From JBAZLV01 sp964586075 (GTDB lineage: Bacteria; Nitrospirota; UBA9217), in assembly GCA_964586075.1 (NCBI GenBank), contig CAZPGZ010000004.1, positions 62,001 through 126,000 on the forward strand: 64,000 bases of DNA, read 5' to 3'. The translations under genes were made by a program, and so were the position numbers. The notes beneath the pieces are model-generated. The model had not been told where the DNA came from. It did no database searches and was given only the letters and a program-made list of their open reading frames with translations. Positions 16,652 to 24,740 of the stretch are shown here, one piece after another (position 1 is the stretch's first letter; every line of letters starts with the position of its first letter).

Positions 16652-17626
16652 ATGGTCAAAAAAAAAGTTATTTTTTTTATAACGGGAATTATAATAAGTC
16701 TTGCACTTTTAGCCGGATCCTTTTTTGATGTAAATTTTTATAATTTTATTGCTTCATTAAAGAAAATTGAACTTCATATTCTTTTTTTGTGTATTTTTTT
16801 TATTTTTTTATCATACTGTGCCAGGGCCCTGGTGTGGCGTATTACCACAACCCGATTCCAAAACAAAACTATAGATTTTTCTACGTTGTTCGGTGGAATT
16901 GCCGTTGGATATATGGTAAATGGTATTTTGCCGTTTCGAGCAGGTGAATTTTTTAGAGCTCAATTTTTAGCATCAATGACGGGGCTGGGACGAACGTTCG
17001 CTTTGTCAACAATTTTTATAGAACGCATCCTGGATATGATTACCTTGGGTTTTCTCCTGATGGTCGGCATTTTTTGGGGCATCCAGGGATTAACCTCGCA
17101 AACCGTAAAAGTTATCCTGTTGATTTGTCTGTTTGCCGCCTTGGTAGCAGGATTCCTGATAAAATACTCCAACAACCTTGAGAAATCAAAACATAAGCTA
17201 GCCCGCATCTCGCCTAAATTACCTGAAATCCTTGCTCATTTTCTTTTACCATTCCAAGAGCTACGCGGAACAAAAAAAATATTCTCACTCTTCTTGCTCA
17301 GTCTTATATCTTGGGTGTGCATTTATTTATCACTCTTGACACTTGTTTATTCATCAGTCCCCGTATTAACATTTAAAGCCACACTTTTACTTTTTTTATT
17401 TGTAAATATAGGCATGCTTATGCCCGCAGCTCCCGGTGCTCTTGGTGTTCTCCAAATGGCTTTCTGGCTGTCTCTCTCGCAGTTCAGTGTTTCTAAAGAA
17501 GAAGCGCTGGCCCTTTCATTCATATTTTTGTTTGCATCATTTTTTTTTAATACGAGCATCGGACTTCCCTATTTTGTTAAAGCTCATTTATGGTCGCAAA
17601 GAAAAGACATCCAGGATAATCGATGA
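16652..17626 (+). CDS. Lysylphosphatidylglycerol-synthase-type transmembrane protein (UPF0104, flippase-like)
   Basis: This protein of about 324 residues has eight or so predicted membrane helices. The start is ATG 16652; an in-frame ATG at 16634 overlaps the previous stop and would add six residues. Features include GGIAVGYMVNGILPFRAGEFFRA and NIGMLMPAAPGALGVLQ, which match the N-terminal membrane domain of MprF-type proteins without the synthase domain. Such proteins are found in glycan loci and are thought to move or modify lipids or lipid-linked sugars across the inner membrane. It is the last gene of the polysaccharide block; 247 bases of AT-rich non-coding DNA follow. Confidence 0.78.
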   Translation: MVKKKVIFFITGIIISLALLAGSFFDVNFYNFIASLKKIELHILFLCIFFIFLSYCARALVWRITTTRFQNKTIDFSTLFGGIAVGYMVNGILPFRAGEFFRAQFLASMTGLGRTFALSTIFIERILDMITLGFLLMVGIFWGIQGLTSQTVKVILLICLFAALVAGFLIKYSNNLEKSKHKLARISPKLPEILAHFLLPFQELRGTKKIFSLFLLSLISWVCIYLSLLTLVYSSVPVLTFKATLLLFLFVNIGMLMPAAPGALGVLQMAFWLSLSQFSVSKEEALALSFIFLFASFFFNTSIGLPYFVKAHLWSQRKDIQDNR

Positions 17627-17797
17627 TTCGCATAAACACCTGAAAAGCATACTCTTCTGTGATTATGGCGCTCGGGTATTTGTACTGAACCTCTCTTTTT
17701 ACCTTTTCGTTCTTTTCAGAAAAAAATCATTTATACATAGTCTTTTAGTCAACAAAACTGTTAAAGCAGAAAAAAGTATTGTTTCTGTTGTAAATGT

Positions 17798-17830
17798 TTG
17801 TTAACCTTATAGGTTAAAATTGGTTGACAA
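17798..17830 (+). promoter_or_regulatory. BirA operator
   Basis: The sequence TTGTTAACC-N15-GGTTGACAA is an inverted repeat (the right arm reads TTGTCAACC on the other strand) and fits the known BirA (biotin repressor) operator. It lies 44 bases upstream of bioB and its right arm contains the minus-35 hexamer of the bioB promoter. Biotinyl-AMP-bound BirA should therefore block RNA polymerase directly. Confidence 0.9.
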
Positions 17831-17852
17831 TGCATTGTATATGCTGTACAAC
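17824..17852 (+). promoter_or_regulatory. Sigma-70 promoter of the biotin operon
   Basis: TTGACA (17824-17829) and TACAAC (17847-17852) are separated by 17 bases. The minus-35 is inside the right BirA arm. The predicted start of transcription is near 17859, just before GGGAG and the bioB ATG at 17874. Confidence 0.7.
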
Positions 17853-17873
17853 TCTTCAGGGAGACTTATCATA

Positions 17874-18848
17874 ATGAAATCATCAATATTATCGAAAGTT
17901 CTTGAAAATGTTCTGCACAATATAACAATAGATTATTCAACCGCAACAGCTCTTTCAAAAATATCAGGCACTGGCCTTTGGGACTTGTTTTCCGTTGCCA
18001 CCAGAATACGTGAACGTTTTCGCGGAAACAATGTCGATCTCTGCTCTATTGTAAACGCCAAATCCGGAGAATGCAGCGAGGATTGTTTCTATTGCGCGCA
18101 ATCGGTGCATCATAAGACGAGGGCGCCGGTATTCCCGTTGATCTCTCTTGAACGGATGCAGGAAGCCGCCAAAAGCGCTAAAGAAAACAGCGCTAAACGA
18201 TTCTGTATTGTGACGAGCGGCCGCGGAGTTGATACCCATGGAGATCTTGAGAATATTGCAAAAGGAATACGGTTTGTAAAGAGTCTTGGTTTGTCTCCCT
18301 GCGCGACACTCGGGACACTTACAAAAGATCAACTTGCTTATCTCCAAGATGCCGGCCTCCACCGGTATCATCATAACATCGAAACATCGCGAGAGTATTT
18401 CTCCCGTATCTGCACAACTCATTCTTTTGATGAACGGCTTGAAGTCTTGAATTATGCACAGTCAATTGGTCTTTCGACCTGCAGCGGCGGCATCCTGGGT
18501 ATGGGCGAGAGCATGGACGACCGTATCAAAATGGCCTTCACTCTGCGGGATCTTAATGTGGATTCCGTGCCGATCAACTTTCTGATGCCGATTGCGGGCA
18601 CGCCTCTTGAACATCAAGTCCCCATTCCTCCGCTTGAAGCACTTCACTCCATAGCATTATTTCGATTTATCTTGCCCGGGAAGGAAATACGAATATGCGG
18701 AGGCAGAGGCAGTGCGCTTGGCCAGCTCCATCCATTGATTCTTGCGGCAGGGGCAGACGGTTTTATGATTGGTAATTATCTGACAACCTCGGGACTGGAT
18801 CCAAAAGCAGACATTAAAATGATTCATGACCTCGGATTAACGGTTTGA
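17874..18848 (+). CDS. bioB: Biotin synthase
   Basis: This 324-residue radical SAM enzyme inserts sulphur into dethiobiotin, the last step of biotin synthesis. The CxxxCxxC cluster motif is seen as CSEDCFYCAQS. VTSGRG, ATLGTL, YHHNIETS and the C-terminal RICGGRG stretch are typical. The open frame runs upstream to 17820, but those codons lie in the BirA operator and promoter, so I choose ATG 17874, which is preceded by GGGAG. It is first in an operon with bioW (3-base gap), bioF, a fabG-like gene and bioD. No bioA is present. Confidence 0.95.
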   Translation: MKSSILSKVLENVLHNITIDYSTATALSKISGTGLWDLFSVATRIRERFRGNNVDLCSIVNAKSGECSEDCFYCAQSVHHKTRAPVFPLISLERMQEAAKSAKENSAKRFCIVTSGRGVDTHGDLENIAKGIRFVKSLGLSPCATLGTLTKDQLAYLQDAGLHRYHHNIETSREYFSRICTTHSFDERLEVLNYAQSIGLSTCSGGILGMGESMDDRIKMAFTLRDLNVDSVPINFLMPIAGTPLEHQVPIPPLEALHSIALFRFILPGKEIRICGGRGSALGQLHPLILAAGADGFMIGNYLTTSGLDPKADIKMIHDLGLTV

Positions 18849-18851
18849 TCA

Positions 18852-19682
18852 ATGAATCAGGAGAACCTCTACAGCATCCGCATGCACGCCAATGCAGCCG
18901 GCAAACATATTTCTGGCGCAGAGCGGATATGCACTCTCGAAAAAATAGATTCCATAGTCCAGCATCTTGTTACTCGAGCAAAAAGCAGAACGACGGCACC
19001 TGACGAAATCGTCATCCATATAGAACATCTCAAGAATGGGCTGTTGCGAACGCTTGCATCGCTCGATCTCATAACGGTAGACACACCGGATATGGCTACC
19101 GGGCGAACCGTAGCAGATCGGCTCTTGAAAATCATCGGCATTTCTGCCTCTGCGGCAGAGGCAGGGATACAATGGCTCAGACGTGGCGCTTCGCCGTCAG
19201 GCGGCAATATGCGTGGTGCAATCATCATGGATGCCGAAACAGGGGAGAGGCTTGAGCCGGACCAACACCGGGGTGTGCGCGCTACCCGCTTTGGCTGGAG
19301 CGACGATGCTTTAAAAAGGATACTGTTTGAACTCGCGGCGATCGGATTAACTCATCATCGAACACGTGAAGCTCTTGCGCTTGCTACGAAAGTGGCGTAT
19401 GCTCCCGGCATGATTGCAGAGCTTTGCTGGTCTGATGAACCCGACTATACCGCCGGTTATGTTGCTTCCCGGAAGACAGGATATGTTCGTTTTCCTGTTC
19501 TAAAACAGAGAGGTGACCATCTCGGCGGCAGAGTTTTCTTCGTGGATTCCCATACATTGGACATAGATGCACTGATTTTTTATCTTCAGAATGAAGCGGT
19601 TCTGATCAATGCCACCGGCAACTGCCGTCCTGCCGTGAAACCGGAAGCCTACTTCGCATCTGAGATTTTTCTAAAACAATGA
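18852..19682 (+). CDS. bioW: 6-carboxyhexanoate--CoA ligase (pimeloyl-CoA synthetase)
   Basis: This 276-residue protein begins YSIRMHANAAGKHISGAERI, the conserved BioW N-terminus, and contains RRGASPSGGNMRGA and GVRATRFGW segments of the family. BioW activates free pimelate with ATP and CoA to give pimeloyl-CoA, the substrate of BioF. Its presence means this organism uses the free-pimelate route rather than BioC-BioH. It starts three bases after the bioB stop and ends 20 bases before bioF. The free pimelate source is not identified here; the fabG-like gene downstream may take part. Confidence 0.93.
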   Translation: MNQENLYSIRMHANAAGKHISGAERICTLEKIDSIVQHLVTRAKSRTTAPDEIVIHIEHLKNGLLRTLASLDLITVDTPDMATGRTVADRLLKIIGISASAAEAGIQWLRRGASPSGGNMRGAIIMDAETGERLEPDQHRGVRATRFGWSDDALKRILFELAAIGLTHHRTREALALATKVAYAPGMIAELCWSDEPDYTAGYVASRKTGYVRFPVLKQRGDHLGGRVFFVDSHTLDIDALIFYLQNEAVLINATGNCRPAVKPEAYFASEIFLKQ

Positions 19683-19702
19683 ACCAGCGCATGGATTAAA
19701 CA

Positions 19703-20860
19703 ATGTTTGAAACCGAACTATTCCAACTTGAGCAAAACCATTTGCTGCGCAGCCTTACTCCCATCGAATCTTGTCCGCGCCCTCATGTTGCCATCAACGG
19801 CAAAGATATCCTCCTTTTGTGCTCCAATGATTATCTTGGTTTTGCTGCACATCCTGCTCTTTGCAAAGCGGCATCGGAGGCTATCAAGCAGTATGGCTTC
19901 GGTTCCGGTTCCTCGCGTCTGGTATCGGGCAGCAGTGTCCTGCATCATGAACTGGAGCGCAGGCTCGCCCGTTTCAAAGGCACCGAGGCGGCACTTGTTT
20001 TTAACTCCGGTTATGCCGCTAATACCGGCATTATTCAGGCTATCGCACAGGATGGCGATATTATTTTAAGCGACAGTTTGAACCATGCAAGCATCGTTGA
20101 CGGCTGCAGACTCAGCAGGGCCCAAGTGCTTATTTACCGCCACAATGACGTAAACCAAGCAGAGGAACTTTTTCGGAAACACCATGCTTCAGGACGAAGA
20201 TTGATCATTACTGATGGTGTTTTCAGCATGGACGGAGATATTGCACCCTTGCCTGATCTGGTACACCTTGCCGAAAGATACAACGCACTTCTTATGGTTG
20301 ATGATGCACACGCGACAGGAGTTCTCGGCAAAACTGGAAGAGGATCTGTGGAGCACTTTAATCTTGCCGGACGTGTGCATATTCAGATGGGGACACTGAG
20401 CAAAGCACTTGGGTCTTTTGGAGCGTACGTTGCCGGAAACTGCGATTTAATTGAGTTTCTCATAAATCGTGCACGAAGTTTTATTTACAGCACGGCGCTG
20501 CCGCCGGCGGTATGTGCCGCGTCGATAGCAGCGCTTGATCTCGTTGAACGCGAAAGTGTTCATCGCGAACGGTTATGGAAGAATCACAGTAAATTTACTG
20601 CAGGTTTGCATGAACTTGGGATTGATATGGGCATGTCGGAGACTCCGATCATTCCTTTGATAATCGGCGATTCGGAAAAAACGACCGAGGCTGCAAAAAA
20701 ACTTTTTGAATATGGTGTGTACGCGTCCGCAATCAGGCCGCCGACAGTGCCCGACGGAACGGCACGCATCAGAACCACACTGATGGCTTCACATTCCGAT
20801 CAGGACATTGATACGGCATTAGACCAGGTGCGCAGGCTGAAGCAAGAAGGGCATTTATAA
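19703..20860 (+). CDS. bioF: 8-amino-7-oxononanoate synthase
   Basis: This 385-residue PLP enzyme of the alpha-oxoamine synthase family condenses pimeloyl-CoA with L-alanine. Visible are LLCSNDYLGFAAHP, FGSGSSRLVSG, VDDAHATGVLG, and the PLP lysine in TLSKALGSFGAYVAG. Length and motifs are normal. It lies between bioW, which makes its substrate, and a fabG-like gene that starts one base after its stop. It is expected to be co-regulated by BirA through the upstream operator. Confidence 0.94.
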   Translation: MFETELFQLEQNHLLRSLTPIESCPRPHVAINGKDILLLCSNDYLGFAAHPALCKAASEAIKQYGFGSGSSRLVSGSSVLHHELERRLARFKGTEAALVFNSGYAANTGIIQAIAQDGDIILSDSLNHASIVDGCRLSRAQVLIYRHNDVNQAEELFRKHHASGRRLIITDGVFSMDGDIAPLPDLVHLAERYNALLMVDDAHATGVLGKTGRGSVEHFNLAGRVHIQMGTLSKALGSFGAYVAGNCDLIEFLINRARSFIYSTALPPAVCAASIAALDLVERESVHRERLWKNHSKFTAGLHELGIDMGMSETPIIPLIIGDSEKTTEAAKKLFEYGVYASAIRPPTVPDGTARIRTTLMASHSDQDIDTALDQVRRLKQEGHL

Positions 20861-20861
20861 A

Positions 20862-21593
20862 ATGTCATCTGAACGCGTTGTGATCGTTACGGGGGCCTCA
20901 CGAGGGCTTGGCAGGGAGATTGCTCTTGTATTTGCCGAGGCGGGAGACAAAGTTGTAATAAACTTTTTAGAGAACGAAAATGAAGCTGTTTTGCTTGCAG
21001 ATGCAGCATCCCTCACCAGCGGAGAGGCTGCTTTATCCAGAGCAGACATAAGAGTTCCGCGACAGGTCGACAAACTGATCGTTGAGACAATTGCCCGATG
21101 GGGAAAAATTGACGTCCTGATTTGCAATGCTGGTGTCACGAAGGACGGCCTGATGCTCAGAATGTCTGAACAGGATTGGGACACCGTCATGACTACAAAT
21201 CTGCACGGAGCATTTTACTGCATCCGGTCTGTTTCTGAAATCATGATGAAACGTCGTCAAGGACATATCATTACCGTTTCCTCCATTGTGGGACTGCAGG
21301 GGCGGGAAGGTCAGGCAAACTATTCAGCTTCAAAATCAGCGCTTATTGGTTTGGCCAAAGCCTCGGCAAAAGAACTCGGAAGATTCAACATCAAAGTGAA
21401 CGCGGTTCTGCCTGGTTATCTTGCAACGGACATGGGAAATACTGTTTCCAAATCCGTTCATGACAACATTCTCGGGCAAAACGCTCTCGGCAGAATGTCT
21501 GATTCCCGGGAAGTCGCCGCATTTATTTATCATCTATCATTGATGAATAATGCGTCCGGCCAGGTGTTCAACCTGGACAGCAGAATCATTTGA
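20862..21593 (+). CDS. FabG-like 3-oxoacyl-ACP reductase within the biotin operon
   Basis: This 243-residue classical SDR has the cofactor loop VTGASRGLGREIAL, NAGVTKDGLMLRMSEQDWD, the serine strand VSSIVG, and YSASK as the catalytic Tyr-x3-Lys. It resembles FabG, which reduces 3-oxoacyl-ACP with NADPH. Its place between bioF and bioD suggests it is a dedicated paralogue for building the pimelate chain, since BioW needs free pimelate. That role is inference; it could also be a general fatty acid enzyme that happens to be in the operon. Confidence 0.85.
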   Translation: MSSERVVIVTGASRGLGREIALVFAEAGDKVVINFLENENEAVLLADAASLTSGEAALSRADIRVPRQVDKLIVETIARWGKIDVLICNAGVTKDGLMLRMSEQDWDTVMTTNLHGAFYCIRSVSEIMMKRRQGHIITVSSIVGLQGREGQANYSASKSALIGLAKASAKELGRFNIKVNAVLPGYLATDMGNTVSKSVHDNILGQNALGRMSDSREVAAFIYHLSLMNNASGQVFNLDSRII

Positions 21594-21630
21594 AAAAATC
21601 ACAGCTTGTTTAATCGGAGAATATTTCAAA

Positions 21631-22296
21631 ATGATCAGAGGAATTTTCGTAACCGGTACTGATACGGGAGTGGGAAAAACATACATAGCCGCCGGCATTG
21701 CCGCTGAACTGCATCGGCGCGGTATTAATGTCGGTGTAATGAAACCCGCAGAAACCGGCTGCCGTGCGCAGGGACAGGGCTTGGTCCCCCGGGATTCGCT
21801 CAGGCTTATAAAGGCCGCAGGTGTTCGGGATTCACTTTCCCTTGTGAATCCATACCGTTTTCGCAAACCACTCGCTCCGTCCATAGCTGCTGGCTTGGAA
21901 AGCAAGACAATAAATTTGAACAAAATTGTTCATGCATATCAGACATTATCACGACGACATGATTTTATTATAGTTGAAGGCGCCGGCGGCATCATGGTTC
22001 CATTATCCGGAAATAGCACATATCGCGAGCTTGTGGAGATGCTGAATATTCCTGTTTTGATCGTTGCACGACCGGGCCTTGGCACCATCAACCATACACT
22101 GCTTACTATTCTGGCGCTCAGGGAAAGAAACATATCCGTGTCGGGAATCGTGATAAATTACGCAGATAAACAGCGGTCAGGACTGACGCAAAAACTGAGC
22201 CCAGGAGCAATAGAACAGATATCTGGAGTCAAAATTGCCGGAATAGTATCTCATGGCGCAAACGAGTTCGCGAATATTGCAGACAAGTGTTTATGA
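21631..22296 (+). CDS. bioD: Dethiobiotin synthetase
   Basis: This 221-residue P-loop enzyme closes the ureido ring on 7,8-diaminopelargonic acid using CO2 and ATP. FVTGTDTGVGKTYIA (Walker A), MKPAETGC and VEGAGGIMVPL are present. The open frame reaches back to 21550 inside the fabG-like gene, but ATG 21631 has GGAGA about ten bases upstream and places the P-loop at the normal position. It is the last gene of the biotin operon; bioA or bioK for the preceding amination is not in the window. Confidence 0.94.
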   Translation: MIRGIFVTGTDTGVGKTYIAAGIAAELHRRGINVGVMKPAETGCRAQGQGLVPRDSLRLIKAAGVRDSLSLVNPYRFRKPLAPSIAAGLESKTINLNKIVHAYQTLSRRHDFIIVEGAGGIMVPLSGNSTYRELVEMLNIPVLIVARPGLGTINHTLLTILALRERNISVSGIVINYADKQRSGLTQKLSPGAIEQISGVKIAGIVSHGANEFANIADKCL

Positions 22297-22446
22297 TACA
22301 GAAGACAAATGCACAAGAGTGTAGGTCGCCTGTACTTGTACGAATCTTTCTTTCGACGCCATGTCCTTGTCTTTATTCCTCACTGGAAATAGTATTCGAT
22401 TCCAAATATAAAACCAAAATATAATGATTTGACTTTTATCTTTGGG

Positions 22447-22475
22447 TTGACAAAGCGAATGGAGGCTGTTATTAT
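22447..22475 (+). promoter_or_regulatory. Sigma-70 promoter of the SAM hydroxide adenosyltransferase gene
   Basis: TTGACA (22447-22452) and TATTAT (22470-22475) have a 17-base spacer. The predicted transcript starts near 22482 and the gene's GAGGG Shine-Dalgarno sequence and ATG at 22511 follow. Confidence 0.75.
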
Positions 22476-22510
22476 TCACCAGTTTTGCACGTGCTGTCTT
22501 TGAGGGAATT

Positions 22511-23314
22511 ATGTCCGCCATTATAACGCTGACCAGTGATTTCGGTGCAAGAGATGCATTTGTTGCAAGTTTAAAAGGGGTCATCTTAAAAATCAACCCA
22601 CCGGCACAAATGGTCGACGTGTCGCATGAAATAGCGCCGCAGGACGTCTGGGAAGCCGCGTTCACGCTGAAGTCTGCCTACACTTATTTCCCGAAGGGTA
22701 CTGTGCATCTTGCCGTTGTAGATCCGGGAGTAGGCAGCGTCAGACGACCTATCATAGTGGTGACGGAAAGTTATTATTTTGTCGGCCCCGACAACGGATT
22801 ATTCACATTGATTTATCAGGAAGCTGAAAGGGTCCGGGTCCACCATATCACCGCAACGCATTACTTCTTGCCCAATCCCAGCCAAACGTTTCACGGCAGG
22901 GATGTTTTTGCACCCGTTGCAGCATGGCTTTCCAAAGGAATACCCTCGGGTAATTTCGGCGAGGAAATCACGGATTACCTGAAGCTCAATGTCCCGTCTC
23001 CGAAAGTTTCACCCACGGGCATTGAAGGCCATGTGGTGCATATAGATCGGTTCGGCAATATGATCACGAATATTTCCCTTAAAAGCGTGCAGGCGCTTCT
23101 GGGCGAAGAAATGAATATTTCTTCTCTTGGTGTCACTGTTGTGGGACGGGAAATCAAGGGATTTAAAAGATTCTATGCCGAAAGTACGCCGGGCGAGGCG
23201 TCCGCTCTTATCAACAGCTCGGGTTTTGTTGAGATATTCGTATTCAAGCAGAACGCCAGAGCCGTTCTTTCCAGTAAAAGAGGAGAGGTCGTCCGAGTAA
23301 GCGTGAATAAATAA
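22511..23314 (+). CDS. SAM hydroxide adenosyltransferase (DUF62)
   Basis: This 267-residue protein is of the DUF62 family, related to fluorinase and chlorinase. These proteins hydrolyse S-adenosylmethionine to adenosine and methionine. Visible family segments are ITLTSDFGARDAFVASLKG at the N-terminus, HLAVVDPGVG, FVGPDNGLF, HGRDVFAPVAAWL and HIDRFGNMITN. The start ATG has TTGAGGG just upstream. It has its own consensus-like promoter and stands between the biotin operon and miaB. The physiological purpose of SAM hydrolysis is not settled; the nearby radical SAM enzymes are heavy SAM users, but a link is only suggestive. Confidence 0.9.
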   Translation: MSAIITLTSDFGARDAFVASLKGVILKINPPAQMVDVSHEIAPQDVWEAAFTLKSAYTYFPKGTVHLAVVDPGVGSVRRPIIVVTESYYFVGPDNGLFTLIYQEAERVRVHHITATHYFLPNPSQTFHGRDVFAPVAAWLSKGIPSGNFGEEITDYLKLNVPSPKVSPTGIEGHVVHIDRFGNMITNISLKSVQALLGEEMNISSLGVTVVGREIKGFKRFYAESTPGEASALINSSGFVEIFVFKQNARAVLSSKRGEVVRVSVNK

Positions 23315-23397
23315 ATTCGACACCGGATAAGACAGTATCTGGTTCCGCCTTCCCCGATTTCAACAGCGTTTATTCCGCATCCTGCCTGAGATACTTG

Positions 23398-23426
23398 TTG
23401 TCTTGGCTTTCTCCGCGTATTATAAT
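23398..23426 (+). promoter_or_regulatory. Promoter of miaB placed for a leaderless transcript
   Basis: TTGTCT (23398-23403) and a perfect TATAAT (23421-23426) are 17 bases apart. Only six bases separate the minus-10 from the miaB ATG at 23433, so transcription should start at the A of ATG. No Shine-Dalgarno sequence is present. Confidence 0.65.
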
Positions 23427-23432
23427 AACTCC

Positions 23433-24740
23433 ATGAAATCTTTTCACATTATTACCTTTGGTTGCCAGATGAACGAGCACGATTCAGAGCGAATGACGGG
23501 TATCCTCGAAACGCAGGGATTTTGCCCTTCTGAAATTGATAAAGCAGACATGATTATCTTGAACACATGCAGCATTCGTGAAAAGGCAGAGCAAAAGTTC
23601 TACAGTGAACTCGGTCGGCTGAAACAGCTGAAGGATTCAAAACCGGATCTGAAAATAGCGGTTGCAGGTTGTATTGCGCAGCAGGAAGGCGAACATATTC
23701 TTGCACGCGCTCCCTATGTCAACGTGGTGTTCGGCCCGTCGGATATAGCAAAACTTCCGGGTATGATTAACAATTTGGCACGGTATACAAAACCCGTGAT
23801 AGACACGACCGGAGATCCCCAGTACCATTTAAAAAACCTGCCTACGGCCCGGGCTGATAAAATAAAAGCTTGGGTGTCTATTATGTACGGTTGCGATAAT
23901 TTCTGCACCTATTGCGTGGTTCCTTATCTGCGCGGCAGAGAGCGTTCGCGGCTACCAGAGGAAATCGTAGGCGAAATAAGGGATCTTGTTCAGGATGGAT
24001 ATAAAGAGGTCACCTTGCTGGGGCAGAATGTGAATTCCTACGGCAAGGGATTGGAAACCAAGGTGAATTTCCCCACGCTGCTCAGAATGGTAAATGATCA
24101 AGCCGGTATTGAACGCATACGGTTTGTAACGTCTCATCCGCGAGACCTTTCGGAGGACCTGATAACCGCGATTCGCGACCTTGACCATGTTTGCGAGTCG
24201 TTGCACCTGCCTATTCAGAGCGGAGCGGACTCCGTTCTCAAAGCCATGAACAGAGGGTACACACGAGAAGATTATCTGCACAAGGTGCACATGCTGAGGC
24301 AAGCGGTGCCGGATATCGCGCTTACCACGGACATCATCGTGGGGTTTCCCGGAGAATCAGAACATGACTTTGCGATGACGATTGATCTTCTTGAGGAAAC
24401 CAGTTTTGACGGCATTTTTGCGTTCAAATATTCCAAAAGACCTGGTACGACGGCACTCAAACTTTCGGATCAGGTTCCTGATTCAATAAAAGAGAAAAGA
24501 CTGTCTCGTGTGCTTGCGCTGCAGAAAAAAATCACTCAGGGGAAAAACCAACAACAGGTGAATACGACCAAAGAAATTCTGATAGATGGGTTCAGCAAAA
24601 AAGGGGGAAAACTGACCGGCAGAACAAGAGGAAACAGAGTAGTGAATATTGAAGGGGCCGCTGATCTCCTGGGCTCAATTGTACAGACAAAGATTACTGC
24701 GGCAGGCGCGAATTCCCTCACGGGGCGCATATGCGAATAG
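23433..24740 (+). CDS. miaB: tRNA-2-methylthio-N6-dimethylallyladenosine synthase
   Basis: This 435-residue radical SAM methylthiotransferase adds a methylthio group to i6A37 of tRNAs reading UNN codons. An N-terminal UPF0004 domain (FHIITFGCQMNEHDSER) is followed by the radical SAM cluster GCDNFCTYCVVPYLRG and a C-terminal TRAM domain. The frame extends to 23403, but ATG 23433 gives the conserved N-terminus and lies just downstream of a TATAAT with no Shine-Dalgarno, suggesting a leaderless mRNA. The last ten bases overlap the paralogous mtaB gene, so the two are co-translated. Confidence 0.94.
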   Translation: MKSFHIITFGCQMNEHDSERMTGILETQGFCPSEIDKADMIILNTCSIREKAEQKFYSELGRLKQLKDSKPDLKIAVAGCIAQQEGEHILARAPYVNVVFGPSDIAKLPGMINNLARYTKPVIDTTGDPQYHLKNLPTARADKIKAWVSIMYGCDNFCTYCVVPYLRGRERSRLPEEIVGEIRDLVQDGYKEVTLLGQNVNSYGKGLETKVNFPTLLRMVNDQAGIERIRFVTSHPRDLSEDLITAIRDLDHVCESLHLPIQSGADSVLKAMNRGYTREDYLHKVHMLRQAVPDIALTTDIIVGFPGESEHDFAMTIDLLEETSFDGIFAFKYSKRPGTTALKLSDQVPDSIKEKRLSRVLALQKKITQGKNQQQVNTTKEILIDGFSKKGGKLTGRTRGNRVVNIEGAADLLGSIVQTKITAAGANSLTGRICE

